Assembly (NCBI RefSeq): GCF_011378905.1
Contig: NZ_WTPY01000004.1
Location: 124,001-188,000, forward strand
DNA length: 64,000 bases
Reading direction: 5' to 3'
From: Paraglaciecola sp. 20A4
GTDB lineage: Bacteria > Pseudomonadota > Gammaproteobacteria > Enterobacterales > Alteromonadaceae
This document shows positions 1 through 8,914 of the stretch, piece after piece; the first letter of the stretch is position 1; each line of letters starts with the position of its first letter. Made by a program: the position numbers and the translations under genes. The notes beneath the pieces were generated by a model that saw nothing but the letters and a program-made list of their open reading frames with translations, made no database searches and was not told the DNA's origin.

Positions 1-1
1 T

Positions 2-856
2 GACAAAGGGTCTTACAGTTACCTAGCGACTCAAAAATACTTTTCTCGTCGTCCAGGAGAGCTCTTAGAATTAGGATGTCAAAGCTTTGGCGAAATAATT
101 AAAAAGGTAGAGACCAACGAAGCAGATTACGCGGTATTGCCCATCGAAAACACCTCGTCTGGCAGTATCAATGAAGTCTACGATCAACTGCAGCATACTA
201 ATTTGTCGATTATTGGTGAGTTAACGCATCCTATTAAACACGCATTGTTGGTTGCTGATCCTACTGATATTAACCGTATTAAAACCTTGTATGCTCATCC
301 CCAAGTGTTTGCACAATGCAGCCACTTTTTAGCTGAGCTAGGCAACGTCGAAGTTATCACTTGCGATAGTACCTCTGCCGCCATGATGACGGTTAACGAG
401 CTACAAAGTGATACGGTTGCAGCTATCGGTAGCGAAGCAGGTGGTGCCTTATATGGGCTACATGCGATTAAATCTAATCTTGCCAACCAAAAAGAAAATC
501 ACAGTCGCTTCTTCGTAGTGGCGCGCAAAGCGGTAAATGTACCTTTACAGGTACCTGCTAAAACGACGTTATTAATGTCTACGGTGCAAAAATCCGGTGC
601 GTTAGTAGAAGCCCTACTGATCCTCAAAAACAATAACATCAATATGACTAAGCTAGAATCCAGACCGATTACGGGAAACCCGTGGGAAGAGATGTTCTAC
701 ATAGATGTAGAAGGGAATATTCAAGATGGACCTATGCAAGTTGCATTAGAAGAGCTTAAAAGTACTACTCGATATTTTAAAGTATTGGGCTGTTATCCAA
801 ACGATGAAATTAATCCTACCAAGATTGCGGCAGTCAGTGCATTAGCACAGGAATAA
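2..856 (+). CDS. pheA: PheA prephenate dehydratase part (5' end cut by window)
   Basis: Phenylalanine biosynthesis: decarboxylates and dehydrates prephenate to phenylpyruvate. The reading frame is open from the first full codon of the window (DKGSYSYLATQKYFSRR), so the true start lies upstream; in gammaproteobacteria the missing part would be a chorismate mutase domain. Visible are the dehydratase domain with the SRF variant of the catalytic TRF motif (SRFFVVARKAV) and a C-terminal ACT domain with the ESRP motif (ESRPITGNPW) that binds phenylalanine for feedback inhibition. A strong terminator follows. The neighbouring convergent aroF-tyrA operon feeds and competes for the same chorismate/prephenate branch. 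Identification of the dehydratase is firm; the bifunctional nature is inferred. Confidence 0.95.
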   Translation, partial: DKGSYSYLATQKYFSRRPGELLELGCQSFGEIIKKVETNEADYAVLPIENTSSGSINEVYDQLQHTNLSIIGELTHPIKHALLVADPTDINRIKTLYAHPQVFAQCSHFLAELGNVEVITCDSTSAAMMTVNELQSDTVAAIGSEAGGALYGLHAIKSNLANQKENHSRFFVVARKAVNVPLQVPAKTTLLMSTVQKSGALVEALLILKNNNINMTKLESRPITGNPWEEMFYIDVEGNIQDGPMQVALEELKSTTRYFKVLGCYPNDEINPTKIAAVSALAQE

Positions 857-882
857 AGCGAATAATGGGATAGTGACCACTC

Positions 883-910
883 AAGAAGGCACTGATTAGT
901 GCCTTCTTTT
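883..910 (+). terminator. Rho-independent terminator of pheA
   Basis: An 11-bp perfect stem (AAGAAGGCACT at 883-893 paired with 898-908) with a GATT loop ends in a short T run. The stop codon of the convergent yoaK-like gene (896-898) lies at the loop/stem boundary, so the hairpin is shared with the end of that gene. Confidence 0.85.
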
Positions 911-1564
911 CATCTTATTTCGATAAATTCGATAAAATAACGCTAACACGAAACACAAAAATGCAGGGGCTAATAAAGTATTAAACCCTAAATGCGTAAA
1001 CAAATACGCTCCAAAAACTCCCCCACTAATAAAACCACTTATCAACAATAAAAATAAAATTGCTTTGCGGTTATCAAACGCTTCATGTCTCAGGCGAGCA
1101 CCTAACATGATACCGAGATCAGTAAATATGCCTGTCATATGCGTAGTGCGAATAATCGCGCCGCTATACGTGGTCGCCAACGCATTTTGTAGACCACATG
1201 CAGCAGATGCAGTGTAGTGCCCTGCTGGTAAATTGTCGTTAAGCAACCAGATAGAGGCCAGTAATAATATACCTTCAACCACCAGTAAAAAATCATAATG
1301 GCGAGATAATTTAAGAGTGCGACTACGCAAAAAGAAGCCCGAAAAGGCTGCGCCGAATACAAAGCTAAGCAAAATAGCAACTAAGTGGAGTGTATCGCTT
1401 ATAGGTGCGTTAAGTAACGACGCACCAACAAGCGTTGCACTGCCTGATAAATGCGAAATAGCTTGGTGCGTAAACCCCAGCAAACCCACTGCATTTACAC
1501 TGCCAGCGATAAGGGCAAGTACAAATGCACCGTACTCCACCCATCTTGGTAATTTTGAAATCAT
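896..1564 (-). CDS. YoaK/DUF1275-family membrane protein
   Basis: 222 residues, almost entirely hydrophobic, with about six predicted membrane segments. The N-terminal part (ALIAGSVNAVGLLGFTHQ ... HLSGSATLVG) matches the DUF1275 (YoaK) family, whose signature is a G-x-VNA-x-G-L turn followed by a HLSG/HVTGN-like motif. Biochemical role unknown; these proteins are thought to be inner-membrane transport-like proteins. It stands alone between pheA and tyrA, and its stop codon is inside the pheA terminator hairpin. No clear ribosome binding site precedes the ATG, so the exact start is less certain than the family. Confidence 0.8.
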   Translation of the reverse strand: MISKLPRWVEYGAFVLALIAGSVNAVGLLGFTHQAISHLSGSATLVGASLLNAPISDTLHLVAILLSFVFGAAFSGFFLRSRTLKLSRHYDFLLVVEGILLLASIWLLNDNLPAGHYTASAACGLQNALATTYSGAIIRTTHMTGIFTDLGIMLGARLRHEAFDNRKAILFLLLISGFISGGVFGAYLFTHLGFNTLLAPAFLCFVLALFYRIYRNKMKRRH

Positions 1565-1610
1565 GATATTAGTAATACGGTAATGAAACGGATAAAAGAA
1601 CTAAATTTTG

Positions 1611-2738
1611 TTACTCACTGATGGTGCGATCATCATTGGCTTTAAGCAGTAATTTTTTACTATCGACCAGAGATTGTTTTGAATAATCTCCAAACCAAGC
1701 ACCTATTTTGAAAAAGAGCTTAATAAAAGAAGCTTTGTCACCCTTTTTAAGCATGTCGAGCGCATTATCAAAGGTATCTCGAAAACTAGTGAGCACCGCG
1801 ATACTGTCTTTGTTGTTAAAAATGATATCAGTATACAAGCCAGGATCCTGTGCGAATAAACGCCCCACCATAGCAAGTTCCAGTCGATAAATTGGTGAAC
1901 TCAAGGAAATTAGTCGATCCAGCGATGGATTTTCCGTCAATAAATGCGCACCAAAGACATAACTAGAGAAGTGACGCATTACTTGAATAAAGACCATTGA
2001 GTCGTCATGCTCTTGAGCATCGGTTTCTTGTAACGCCGCCCCCCAAGCTCGCATCTGTTCTAATAACCACTGGTACTTGTCTTCCTCACGTCCGTGGCAC
2101 ACCACAACAACCTGTTTGACCATGTTCGAAACATCAGGCCCAAACATAGGGTGTAAACCGACCACAGGCCCTTTATGTACATTTAACATGGCATTCAAAG
2201 GGACAGCTTTGGTACTGGTGATATCTGCCAAAATACAATCCTCTGGCAGATTATCCAATTTAGCAATGATTTGCTCCGTTAACTGAATAGGCACAGCAAC
2301 CAAGACCAAGTTAGCTTGAGCAAATATTTCATCCGCTTTGGGCCAGTCTTTTTGCTCTAGAATTTCGACTGTGTAACCACTGCGAGTGAACATGTCGACA
2401 AAAATCCGGCCTAATGCCCCAGCCCCCCCGATAACCACAATTTTATTTATCTGAGGCGCACAACACATGTAACGTTTATTTTGCGTGTGGTAAGACTCTC
2501 GCATGATACGTCTTAACAAATCTTCAACCAAAGAAGGAGGTACGCCAAGCATGTCTGCCTGGGCACAACGCTTTTCAATTAACTCGACCTCTCGTGCCGG
2601 CACGTAAATTGGCATGCCAACCTTACTTTTATACACGCCGACTTGTTCAGTCAACGCAGCACGTTTTGCTAATAACGCCACAAATTCAGAATCGACTGCG
2701 TCGATTTGGTCACGTAATTTATCAAGTTCGGTTGGCAT
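1611..2738 (-). CDS. tyrA: TyrA bifunctional chorismate mutase / prephenate dehydrogenase
   Basis: Tyrosine biosynthesis: chorismate to prephenate to 4-hydroxyphenylpyruvate, NAD-dependent. 375 residues, the usual length of the fused enterobacterial-type enzyme (about 373). Residues 1-90 are an AroQ-type chorismate mutase (LDKLRDQIDAVDSEFVALLA). A Rossmann fold begins near residue 100 (KIVVIGGAGALGRIF), followed by the dehydrogenase domain with GLHPMFGPD. The start is fixed by AAGGAA five bases before ATG, a site that reaches back to the aroF stop codon. It lies 11 bp downstream of aroF and is almost certainly cotranscribed from the TyrR-box promoter. Confidence 0.97.
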   Translation of the reverse strand: MPTELDKLRDQIDAVDSEFVALLAKRAALTEQVGVYKSKVGMPIYVPAREVELIEKRCAQADMLGVPPSLVEDLLRRIMRESYHTQNKRYMCCAPQINKIVVIGGAGALGRIFVDMFTRSGYTVEILEQKDWPKADEIFAQANLVLVAVPIQLTEQIIAKLDNLPEDCILADITSTKAVPLNAMLNVHKGPVVGLHPMFGPDVSNMVKQVVVVCHGREEDKYQWLLEQMRAWGAALQETDAQEHDDSMVFIQVMRHFSSYVFGAHLLTENPSLDRLISLSSPIYRLELAMVGRLFAQDPGLYTDIIFNNKDSIAVLTSFRDTFDNALDMLKKGDKASFIKLFFKIGAWFGDYSKQSLVDSKKLLLKANDDRTISE

Positions 2739-2749
2739 GCAAGTTCCTT

Positions 2750-3841
2750 TTAATCAGGGCTATTAAGTTTGTTTAACCTCAACGGCAATACAGTAATTAG
2801 TTTATCACGCATATGGTTAATTAACTCATCCGTAGATTCCCAATCTATACAGCCATCGGTGATCGACACACCATATTCTAGCTCGCTAGCTGATTTACCT
2901 TTATTACTTTGATTACCAGATTTCAAGTGGCTTTCGAGCATAATACCAATAACTGACTGATTGCCCTCAAGTATCTGATTAACAACATTTTTAGCTACTA
3001 ATGGTTGACGGCGGTAATCCTTGCTTGAGTTGGCGTGACTGCAATCTACCACCAAACCAGCGCTGAGCTTCGCGCTGCGCATTTCTTCTTCACAATCTGC
3101 CACACATACTGAGTCGTAGTTTGGCTGCTTACCGCCGCGTAAAATAATATGACCGTCGGGGTTACCCTGAGTTTTGATCACACTAACCTGCCCTTCGCCG
3201 TTAATTCCCATAAAACTGTGGCCTGATGCTGCAGACTGCAAAGCGTTTATTGCGATATCTAAACTACCGTCCGTACCATTTTTAAAGCCTACAGGCATAG
3301 ACAATCCGCTGGCCATTTCACGGTGAGTCTGAGACTCAGACGTACGAGCGCCAATGGCTGACCAACTAAATAATTCAGCGAGATATTGTGGGCTAATAGG
3401 ATCAAGCGCTTCAGTAGCAACAGGGATTTCTAGTTCTGCTAACCAAATCAGTAATTCTCGGGCTTTACGCAAACCTGTCTCAATATCAAATGTGTCATCA
3501 ATATGTGGATCGTTTATCAAGCCTTTCCAGCCCACTGTGGTACGTGGCTTTTCAAAGTAAACGCGCATCACGATATACAGTGTATCTTTGCAGGATTCAT
3601 GCAACTCTTTAAGTTTAAGGGCATATTCTTTTGCCGCAGCTATATCATGAATAGAACATGGTCCACTGATAACCAGAAAGCGATGATCTTTGCGATGGAT
3701 AATATCGGAAATAATTTGTCGAGATGATTGAATAACGGATAATGCATGATCTGTAACAGGAAGCTCATTTTTTAAGGCTTCAGGGGTAATCAGTACCGTT
3801 TCAGAGGTGACGTTAATATTGTTAATGTTGTCGCGTAACAT
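2750..3841 (-). CDS. aroF: 3-deoxy-7-phosphoheptulonate synthase, class I (AroF-like)
   Basis: First step of the shikimate pathway: condenses phosphoenolpyruvate and erythrose 4-phosphate to DAHP. 363 residues, slightly longer than the E. coli isozymes. Shows GPCSIHD near the N-terminus, the RVYFEKPRTTVGWKGL substrate-binding block, the GARTSESQTHREMASG block and VDCSHANSSKD metal-binding region. The operon with tyrA and the TyrR-like operator upstream point to the tyrosine-sensitive isozyme AroF, but the isozyme assignment is from context, not from allosteric residues. Confidence 0.93.
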   Translation of the reverse strand: MLRDNINNINVTSETVLITPEALKNELPVTDHALSVIQSSRQIISDIIHRKDHRFLVISGPCSIHDIAAAKEYALKLKELHESCKDTLYIVMRVYFEKPRTTVGWKGLINDPHIDDTFDIETGLRKARELLIWLAELEIPVATEALDPISPQYLAELFSWSAIGARTSESQTHREMASGLSMPVGFKNGTDGSLDIAINALQSAASGHSFMGINGEGQVSVIKTQGNPDGHIILRGGKQPNYDSVCVADCEEEMRSAKLSAGLVVDCSHANSSKDYRRQPLVAKNVVNQILEGNQSVIGIMLESHLKSGNQSNKGKSASELEYGVSITDGCIDWESTDELINHMRDKLITVLPLRLNKLNSPD

Positions 3842-4245
3842 AATCTTGACTCACAATAGTAATGGATAAACACGATCTGCGCTGCAGTCGCACTGGAAAT
3901 AACACGTATGAAGTAAGCGGCCGATTAAATGTAAACATATAATTACAACTGCAAATTAACTTTTTATGTAATTTAATTGACTTTTTAACAGTTGATTATT
4001 TTTTTCGCAAGACTTAATTAATTTAATCGACATTTTGCTCACTTTACGCACTATTAAGTGTTGATAAATAAGCACCTCTTACACTTGCACATTATCGCTT
4101 ACATTTCGCCGTACAAGTATAGAGCAACAAATTTGCGGTTATAAGGCAGATCGCGATAGTCTTTAGTATTACTTGCCTGTAATACAGTGCGAGAATAAAA
4201 CCGAACGGCAATATAGTCGTCACTCTATTGATATCAGGGATCCTT
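3842..4245. other. Divergent intergenic region between aroF and the M3 peptidase gene
   Basis: About 400 bp, AT-rich, without a credible gene. It holds the TyrR-like box near the aroF side and, on the other side, the promoter and AGGGA ribosome binding site of the peptidase lipoprotein. A short minus-strand open frame over 4092-4286 encodes a hydrophobic peptide but overlaps the peptidase start and has no ribosome binding site. Confidence 0.6.
3930..3947 (-). promoter_or_regulatory. TyrR-box-like operator of aroF-tyrA
   Basis: TGTAAA-CATATA-ATTACA matches the TyrR consensus TGTAAA-N6-TTTACA at 11 of 12 fixed positions. It lies 89 bp upstream of the aroF start codon, a normal place for a TyrR operator at a DAHP synthase gene. 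Regulation by tyrosine-liganded TyrR is inferred; no tyrR gene is in the window. Confidence 0.7.
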
Positions 4246-6447
4246 ATGAACAAAGCAATACTCAGCCCAATCACAATGGCTGTCATGCTTAGTGCGTGTC
4301 AACCAGACACCACTAGCCAAATGAATACAAACCAAATACCCCAACAAAAAAATTCTGCGGAAATAGAAAGTTCAGTTGAGCATAATAACCCTTTACTGGT
4401 TGCATCAAGCGCCCCATTTGGCGTACCAGAATTTGCAAAAATCAAGATTGAGCATTACCAACCTGCATTTGATTTCGCCATCGCGCAAAATAAACAACAA
4501 ATAGCAGATATAGCCAATAATACTAAAGCCCCGACCTTTGAAAACACCATTGAAGCTATCGAAAAGTCAGGTCAGGCCCTGAATCATGTGACAACTGTTT
4601 TTTATGCGCTTAACGGCACCGATACCAATGCACAAATGCAAAGTATTGCTAAGAAGATATCTCCTCGCCTATCAGCGCTTAACGATGATATTTATCTAAA
4701 TGCAGCGCTGTTTTCTCGGGTTAAGGCTGTCTATGAGCAAAAAGATAAACTTGATTTACGGGTCGATCAGAAAACCTTACTTGATGATAGCTATCAATCG
4801 TTTGTTCGTGGCGGAGCAAACCTTAATGATGCAGACAAAGCCACGTTACGTACCCTTAATGCACAGTTATCTAAGTTGTCGGTTCAATTCGGTGAAAACT
4901 TATTAGCAGAAACCAATGCATTTGAATTAGTCGTTAATACCGAAGAGGAATTAGCAGGCTTGCCTCAAGATATTATTGCCGCAGCAGCGGTAACAGCTAC
5001 CGAACGTGGTCATGATGGTAAGTGGGTTTTCACGACTCACCGCCCAAGTAAAAATCCATTTTTAACGTATGCTGAAAATCGTCAGCTACGCAAAGACTTG
5101 TATGAGGGATATATTAAACGGGGCGACAACGATAATGCTAATGACAATAAAAAATTAGCGTCTGAAATTGCGTCACTGCGCTATCAAAAAGCCCATTTAC
5201 TCGGCTACAAAACCTATGCTGACTTTGTACTTGAAAAAGCCATGGCTAAAACGCCGCAAAATGTTTACGGTTTGCTTGATCAGGTTTGGCCGGCTGCGCT
5301 TGCACAGGCGAAAAAAGAGGCCGCCGATATGCAACAAATGATCGATGCACAAGGCGACGGTTTTAAATTAGCTGGGTATGATTGGTGGTATTACGCCGAG
5401 AAAATTCGTAAAGCACGCTATGATCTTGATGTAGCGCAAACTAAGCCTTATTTTTCTTTAGATGCTACCCGTGAAGGCGTTTTCTACACCGCTAATAAAT
5501 TGTGGGGCGTAACCTTCGAAGAACGCCAGGACATTCCTAAATACCATCCTGATGTACGTACTTTTGAAGTATTCGATAAAGATGGTTCAAGCATAGGCGT
5601 ATACATGACCGACTACTACGTTCGCGAAAGTAAACGTGGCGGGGCTTGGATGAACTCATTCCGTAAGCAACAAAAAATGTTCGGTGAGAATGTTAAGCCG
5701 ATTATTTATAATGTACTTAATTTTCCTCGCCCCGTTGGCGACAGCCCTGTTTTACTGACTTTTGATCAAGCATCGACTCTATTCCACGAATTTGGTCATG
5801 CCATCCAAGGCTTACTTTCTGATGGCTATTATCAATCTCAAACTGGCACCGCTTTACCCAGAGACTATGTGGAATATCCGTCTCAGGTTATGGAAAACTG
5901 GATGATGGAACCTGAGGTATTAGGCCAATTTGCTAAGCATTATCAAACTGGTCAAGTGATCCCGCAAACACTCATTGATAAAATCCAAGCGGCAGGTAAA
6001 TTCAACCAAGGCTTTTCAACCACTGAATATATGGCTGCGGCACTGCTGGACATGAAGTGGCATACCCTAGAAACAGCCACTAAACAGGACGCAGATGCAT
6101 TTGAGAAGGCCGCTATGGATGAGATTGGGTTAATTCCCGAAATCGCCCCTAGATACCGTACAAGCTACTTCTCTCATATATTTTCTGGTGGATACGCATC
6201 AGGTTACTACGGTTATATTTGGTCGAACATTTATGACGCAGATACGTGGCAAGTATTTAGTCAAAACGGTATTTTCGATCAGGATACAGCTAATGGTTAC
6301 CGCAAGCATGTTCTGGAGACTGGTGGTACTGAAGACCCGATGATTATGTATCATCGTTTTCGCGGGAAAGACCCACAAGTTTGGCCCTTGCTAGAACGTC
6401 GCGGCCTATTGAGCGAAGAAGCGTTAAAGGCTGCTAAGGGCCAGTAG
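4246..6447 (+). CDS. dcp: M3-family zinc oligopeptidase, Dcp-like lipoprotein
   Basis: 733 residues. Peptidyl-dipeptidase/oligopeptidase of the thimet (M3A) family, which cleaves short peptides. The zinc motif is HEFGH within TLFHEFGHAIQGLLS, and the C-terminal GGYASGYYGYIWS segment is typical of Dcp. The start is ATG at 4246, preceded at five bases by AGGGA; a TTG 18 bases upstream has no such site. The N-terminus is a lipoprotein signal with lipobox LSAC (Cys18), so this copy is exported and membrane anchored, unlike the largely soluble E. coli Dcp. Single-gene unit with its own terminator. Confidence 0.93.
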   Translation: MNKAILSPITMAVMLSACQPDTTSQMNTNQIPQQKNSAEIESSVEHNNPLLVASSAPFGVPEFAKIKIEHYQPAFDFAIAQNKQQIADIANNTKAPTFENTIEAIEKSGQALNHVTTVFYALNGTDTNAQMQSIAKKISPRLSALNDDIYLNAALFSRVKAVYEQKDKLDLRVDQKTLLDDSYQSFVRGGANLNDADKATLRTLNAQLSKLSVQFGENLLAETNAFELVVNTEEELAGLPQDIIAAAAVTATERGHDGKWVFTTHRPSKNPFLTYAENRQLRKDLYEGYIKRGDNDNANDNKKLASEIASLRYQKAHLLGYKTYADFVLEKAMAKTPQNVYGLLDQVWPAALAQAKKEAADMQQMIDAQGDGFKLAGYDWWYYAEKIRKARYDLDVAQTKPYFSLDATREGVFYTANKLWGVTFEERQDIPKYHPDVRTFEVFDKDGSSIGVYMTDYYVRESKRGGAWMNSFRKQQKMFGENVKPIIYNVLNFPRPVGDSPVLLTFDQASTLFHEFGHAIQGLLSDGYYQSQTGTALPRDYVEYPSQVMENWMMEPEVLGQFAKHYQTGQVIPQTLIDKIQAAGKFNQGFSTTEYMAAALLDMKWHTLETATKQDADAFEKAAMDEIGLIPEIAPRYRTSYFSHIFSGGYASGYYGYIWSNIYDADTWQVFSQNGIFDQDTANGYRKHVLETGGTEDPMIMYHRFRGKDPQVWPLLERRGLLSEEALKAAKGQ

Positions 6448-6488
6448 CTTTATTTTTCAGCACCCACTTTACATGTTTGAACATAATG

Positions 6489-6513
6489 AAGCCCTGTATT
6501 ACAGGGCTTTTTA
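6489..6513 (+). terminator. Rho-independent terminator of the M3 peptidase gene
   Basis: AAGCCCTGTA and TACAGGGCTT form a ten-base stem around a very small loop, followed by a T run. It sits about 45 bp after the peptidase stop. Confidence 0.85.
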
Positions 6514-6569
6514 ATTAGGTTATATTTTAAGGTATTAAAAAGTGATTTTGATAAGTGCCGTTTGAGGAA

Positions 6570-7217
6570 CTATCCACAGCGACGTATATAGGCATAAGCG
6601 ATTTGTAGCGTCTGCGCATAAGGTGTATCGCCACCTTTATCAGGATGAAATTGATGGAGCAATTTATGATATTGCCGCTTAACCTCATCAGGACTGGAAT
6701 TAAACGGAAGCTTGAGCACGGCATAACTGAGTTCAAGCTGCGGATCGGTCTTACTGAAATGTTGATTGGCTAGCGCGTTTTCGTCACAGTCGAAATGCAG
6801 CCAAAAATCCTTAAGAAGTTGGTTTACATCCTCAGTTGTAGTACCTAGCAAGTTTTGCCAATCTAAGTAATATGCAGCTAACGGGTCAACAGCTACCACC
6901 GGGCTTTTATTAGAAATGGGTGTGTATGCTATGGCCTGGATTTTAAGGGTATGAATACTGATATCGCCTTGGCCTGATGCGCGCCATTGCTGGCGCAAAT
7001 GATACAAAGCGTGAAACAACAAAAAATGGCTTTGGAACATAGAAAACGGATCCGTTAGCGATAAATGGCTAGATATCTCGTCATCGCCAGCGTCATTTTG
7101 CAAATATTTAAGTAGTGCATATTCACTTATACCCTTGGGATGGGTAATTAATAAAGGCTCAAGTATCGCTAACAATCGTTGGGCTGGCAAACCCTGCTTT
7201 GCGCCAACCCTATTCAT
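6570..7217 (-). CDS. DnaJ-related protein with C-terminal J domain
   Basis: 215 residues. The last ~55 residues are a J domain (LPFNSSPDEVKRQYHKLL followed by HPD in QFHPDKGGD), the motif that stimulates the DnaK ATPase. The N-terminal ~140 residues resemble the DNAJ_related (PF12339) domain found ahead of C-terminal J domains in marine gammaproteobacteria. J domain at the C-terminus, no zinc fingers and no client-binding domain make it a specialised co-chaperone; the client is unknown. It is 30 bp downstream of the acetyltransferase gene on the same strand. Confidence 0.85.
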   Translation of the reverse strand: MNRVGAKQGLPAQRLLAILEPLLITHPKGISEYALLKYLQNDAGDDEISSHLSLTDPFSMFQSHFLLFHALYHLRQQWRASGQGDISIHTLKIQAIAYTPISNKSPVVAVDPLAAYYLDWQNLLGTTTEDVNQLLKDFWLHFDCDENALANQHFSKTDPQLELSYAVLKLPFNSSPDEVKRQYHKLLHQFHPDKGGDTPYAQTLQIAYAYIRRCG

Positions 7218-7247
7218 ATCTATTTGCCCTCAAAATGAAATATTCGA

Positions 7248-7829
7248 TTAATTCGTTACACTAGAGTCATTGTCTATTTGCCGTATAACAACAGCTGGTA
7301 CCCCAGCGACCACAGTATTAGCAGGTACATCTTTATTTACTAACGCCCCTGCAGCAATAACAGCGTTATCACCTATTGTAACGCCATCAAGTATTTTTGC
7401 GCCCATGCCTATCCATACACTATTACCAATGGTGATAGCTTTTGCGGTTTCTAACCCCTTATTGCGCCTTTTTGCATCTAGCGGATGGGATGCAGTGGAA
7501 ATTAATACCCCAGGGGCAAGCATTACATCGTCTCCGAAAATCACTGGCGCAGCATCAAGGATCACAACATTATGGTTGGCGTAAAAATTTTTCCCCATTC
7601 GAATGTTATAACCATAATCGCAAAAAAAAGTTGGCTCAATCCATGAATTAGGAGACGCCGAAAACAAGCTTTGTAATGCTTTAAGTGCTGCTTTTCTCTC
7701 AGCTTCAGGGGCTATATTAAATACCTGACATATTGCTTTTGCTTTCGCTCTGTCTTGCTGCAATATTTTGTTACTTGGAAAATAGTATTGCCCTCTGAGC
7801 ATCTTTTCTTTTTCGGTTAATATTTGCAT
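7248..7829 (-). CDS. Maltose/galactoside O-acetyltransferase-like protein (left-handed beta helix)
   Basis: 193 residues, the usual length of the Maa/LacA/NodL group, which transfers acetyl from acetyl-CoA to sugar hydroxyls. The N-terminal helical part has EKEKMLRGQYYFPSN (the Maa 'MLxGxxY' signature) and the rest is hexapeptide repeats (ANHNVVILDAAPVIFGDDV, then VWIGMGAKILDGVTIGDNAVI), with the catalytic His in the TASHPLDA segment. The acceptor sugar cannot be told from sequence. Followed by the DnaJ-related gene and preceded by rlmF with a 9-bp gap, so the three may be one transcript. Confidence 0.9.
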   Translation of the reverse strand: MQILTEKEKMLRGQYYFPSNKILQQDRAKAKAICQVFNIAPEAERKAALKALQSLFSASPNSWIEPTFFCDYGYNIRMGKNFYANHNVVILDAAPVIFGDDVMLAPGVLISTASHPLDAKRRNKGLETAKAITIGNSVWIGMGAKILDGVTIGDNAVIAAGALVNKDVPANTVVAGVPAVVIRQIDNDSSVTN

Positions 7830-7838
7830 TTATGTTCC

Positions 7839-8813
7839 TTAGTCAGCAGACAAACTGTTATTTGGGTATTTTTCTTGGAAGGTCCAAGCGACAAAGCGAC
7901 TTTGCTTTTGCCCCTGCCCCATATCCATTTTTAAAAAATTTCTCGCACCATAGTAATTAACACTGGTTTCAATCGCCTTAAGATGGGCACTTTTAGAAAC
8001 CAAACACGTAAACCAATCTACTTGATCCCTAAAGGCGACGCTTTGACTAATCATGCGCTGAATAAATGCTAACTCACCGCCCTCACACCATAGCTCGTTA
8101 GCCGTACCTGAGAAATTAAGTGCTGTCGCTAGCGGTGCACTATGTCTGGCTTTAACGTTACGTTTGTGACGGTTTTTTTCTAAGCCTTTTATTTTACGTT
8201 TGCTACCAAGTGCAGCGTCTTCGGCAGATTTATGAAAAGGTGGATTACACATGGTAAAGGCGAAGTGTTCATCAGGTTGGATAATACCGCTAAAAATTTG
8301 CTCTTGGTCTGCTTGCTTGCGTACCGTCAATAAGGGAGCCAAATTTGAATTGACGCTGGCCAATTTTTTTGCTGATTTTACGGATAAGTCATCAATATCG
8401 CTGCCGATAAAACGCCACCCATAACTAGCACTGCCAATAATCGGGTAAATTGCATTTGCCCCAATGCCCACATCAAGCCCGTTAACTTGATTTCCTATTG
8501 GAATAAGTCCACCATTTTGAGTGGCTAAGAGATCCGCTATACCATGAATATAGTCCGCTCTACCCGGTACCGGTGGGCATAGATACCCTTGGGGTATATC
8601 CCATGTTTTTATACCGTAATAATGGACAAGTAACGCCGCATTGAGGGCTTTAACCGCATCAGGTTGTGAAAAATTAATACTCTGCTTGCCACTATTCGCG
8701 CTAATTAAGTAAGCTTTCAAGGCGGGGTAATCTTGACACAACTCAGCCATAGGATATCCGTCTTTGTGCACATTGCGAACATGCATACTATTTTTTGAAG
8801 GTGTTATGGCCAA
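7839..8813 (-). CDS. rlmF: 23S rRNA m6A1618 methyltransferase RlmF
   Basis: SAM-dependent methylation of adenine 1618 of 23S rRNA. 324 residues. The N-terminal HVRNVHKDGYPMAELC and YLCPPVPGRADYIHGIADLL blocks and the central SAM region (GLDVGIGANAIYPIIG) are characteristic of YbiN/RlmF. The CNPPFH motif is the NPPF/Y catalytic motif of N6-adenine methyltransferases. First gene of a possible three-gene unit with the acetyltransferase and DnaJ-related genes. Confidence 0.95.
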   Translation of the reverse strand: MAITPSKNSMHVRNVHKDGYPMAELCQDYPALKAYLISANSGKQSINFSQPDAVKALNAALLVHYYGIKTWDIPQGYLCPPVPGRADYIHGIADLLATQNGGLIPIGNQVNGLDVGIGANAIYPIIGSASYGWRFIGSDIDDLSVKSAKKLASVNSNLAPLLTVRKQADQEQIFSGIIQPDEHFAFTMCNPPFHKSAEDAALGSKRKIKGLEKNRHKRNVKARHSAPLATALNFSGTANELWCEGGELAFIQRMISQSVAFRDQVDWFTCLVSKSAHLKAIETSVNYYGARNFLKMDMGQGQKQSRFVAWTFQEKYPNNSLSAD

Positions 8814-8914
8814 CAGGACATTCCTTTTTAATCATTAAGCGCATTATTGTGAATCAATACCGTTTAGCCATTTCAGTTTACTCATTACTATAGAAATATA
8901 TCTGAGGTCTACAT

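Noticed and set aside
4092-4286. Minus-strand 64-codon open frame encoding a hydrophobic peptide
   Set aside because: Overlaps the start of the M3 peptidase gene, has no ribosome binding site and its hydrophobicity is explained by AT-rich sequence.
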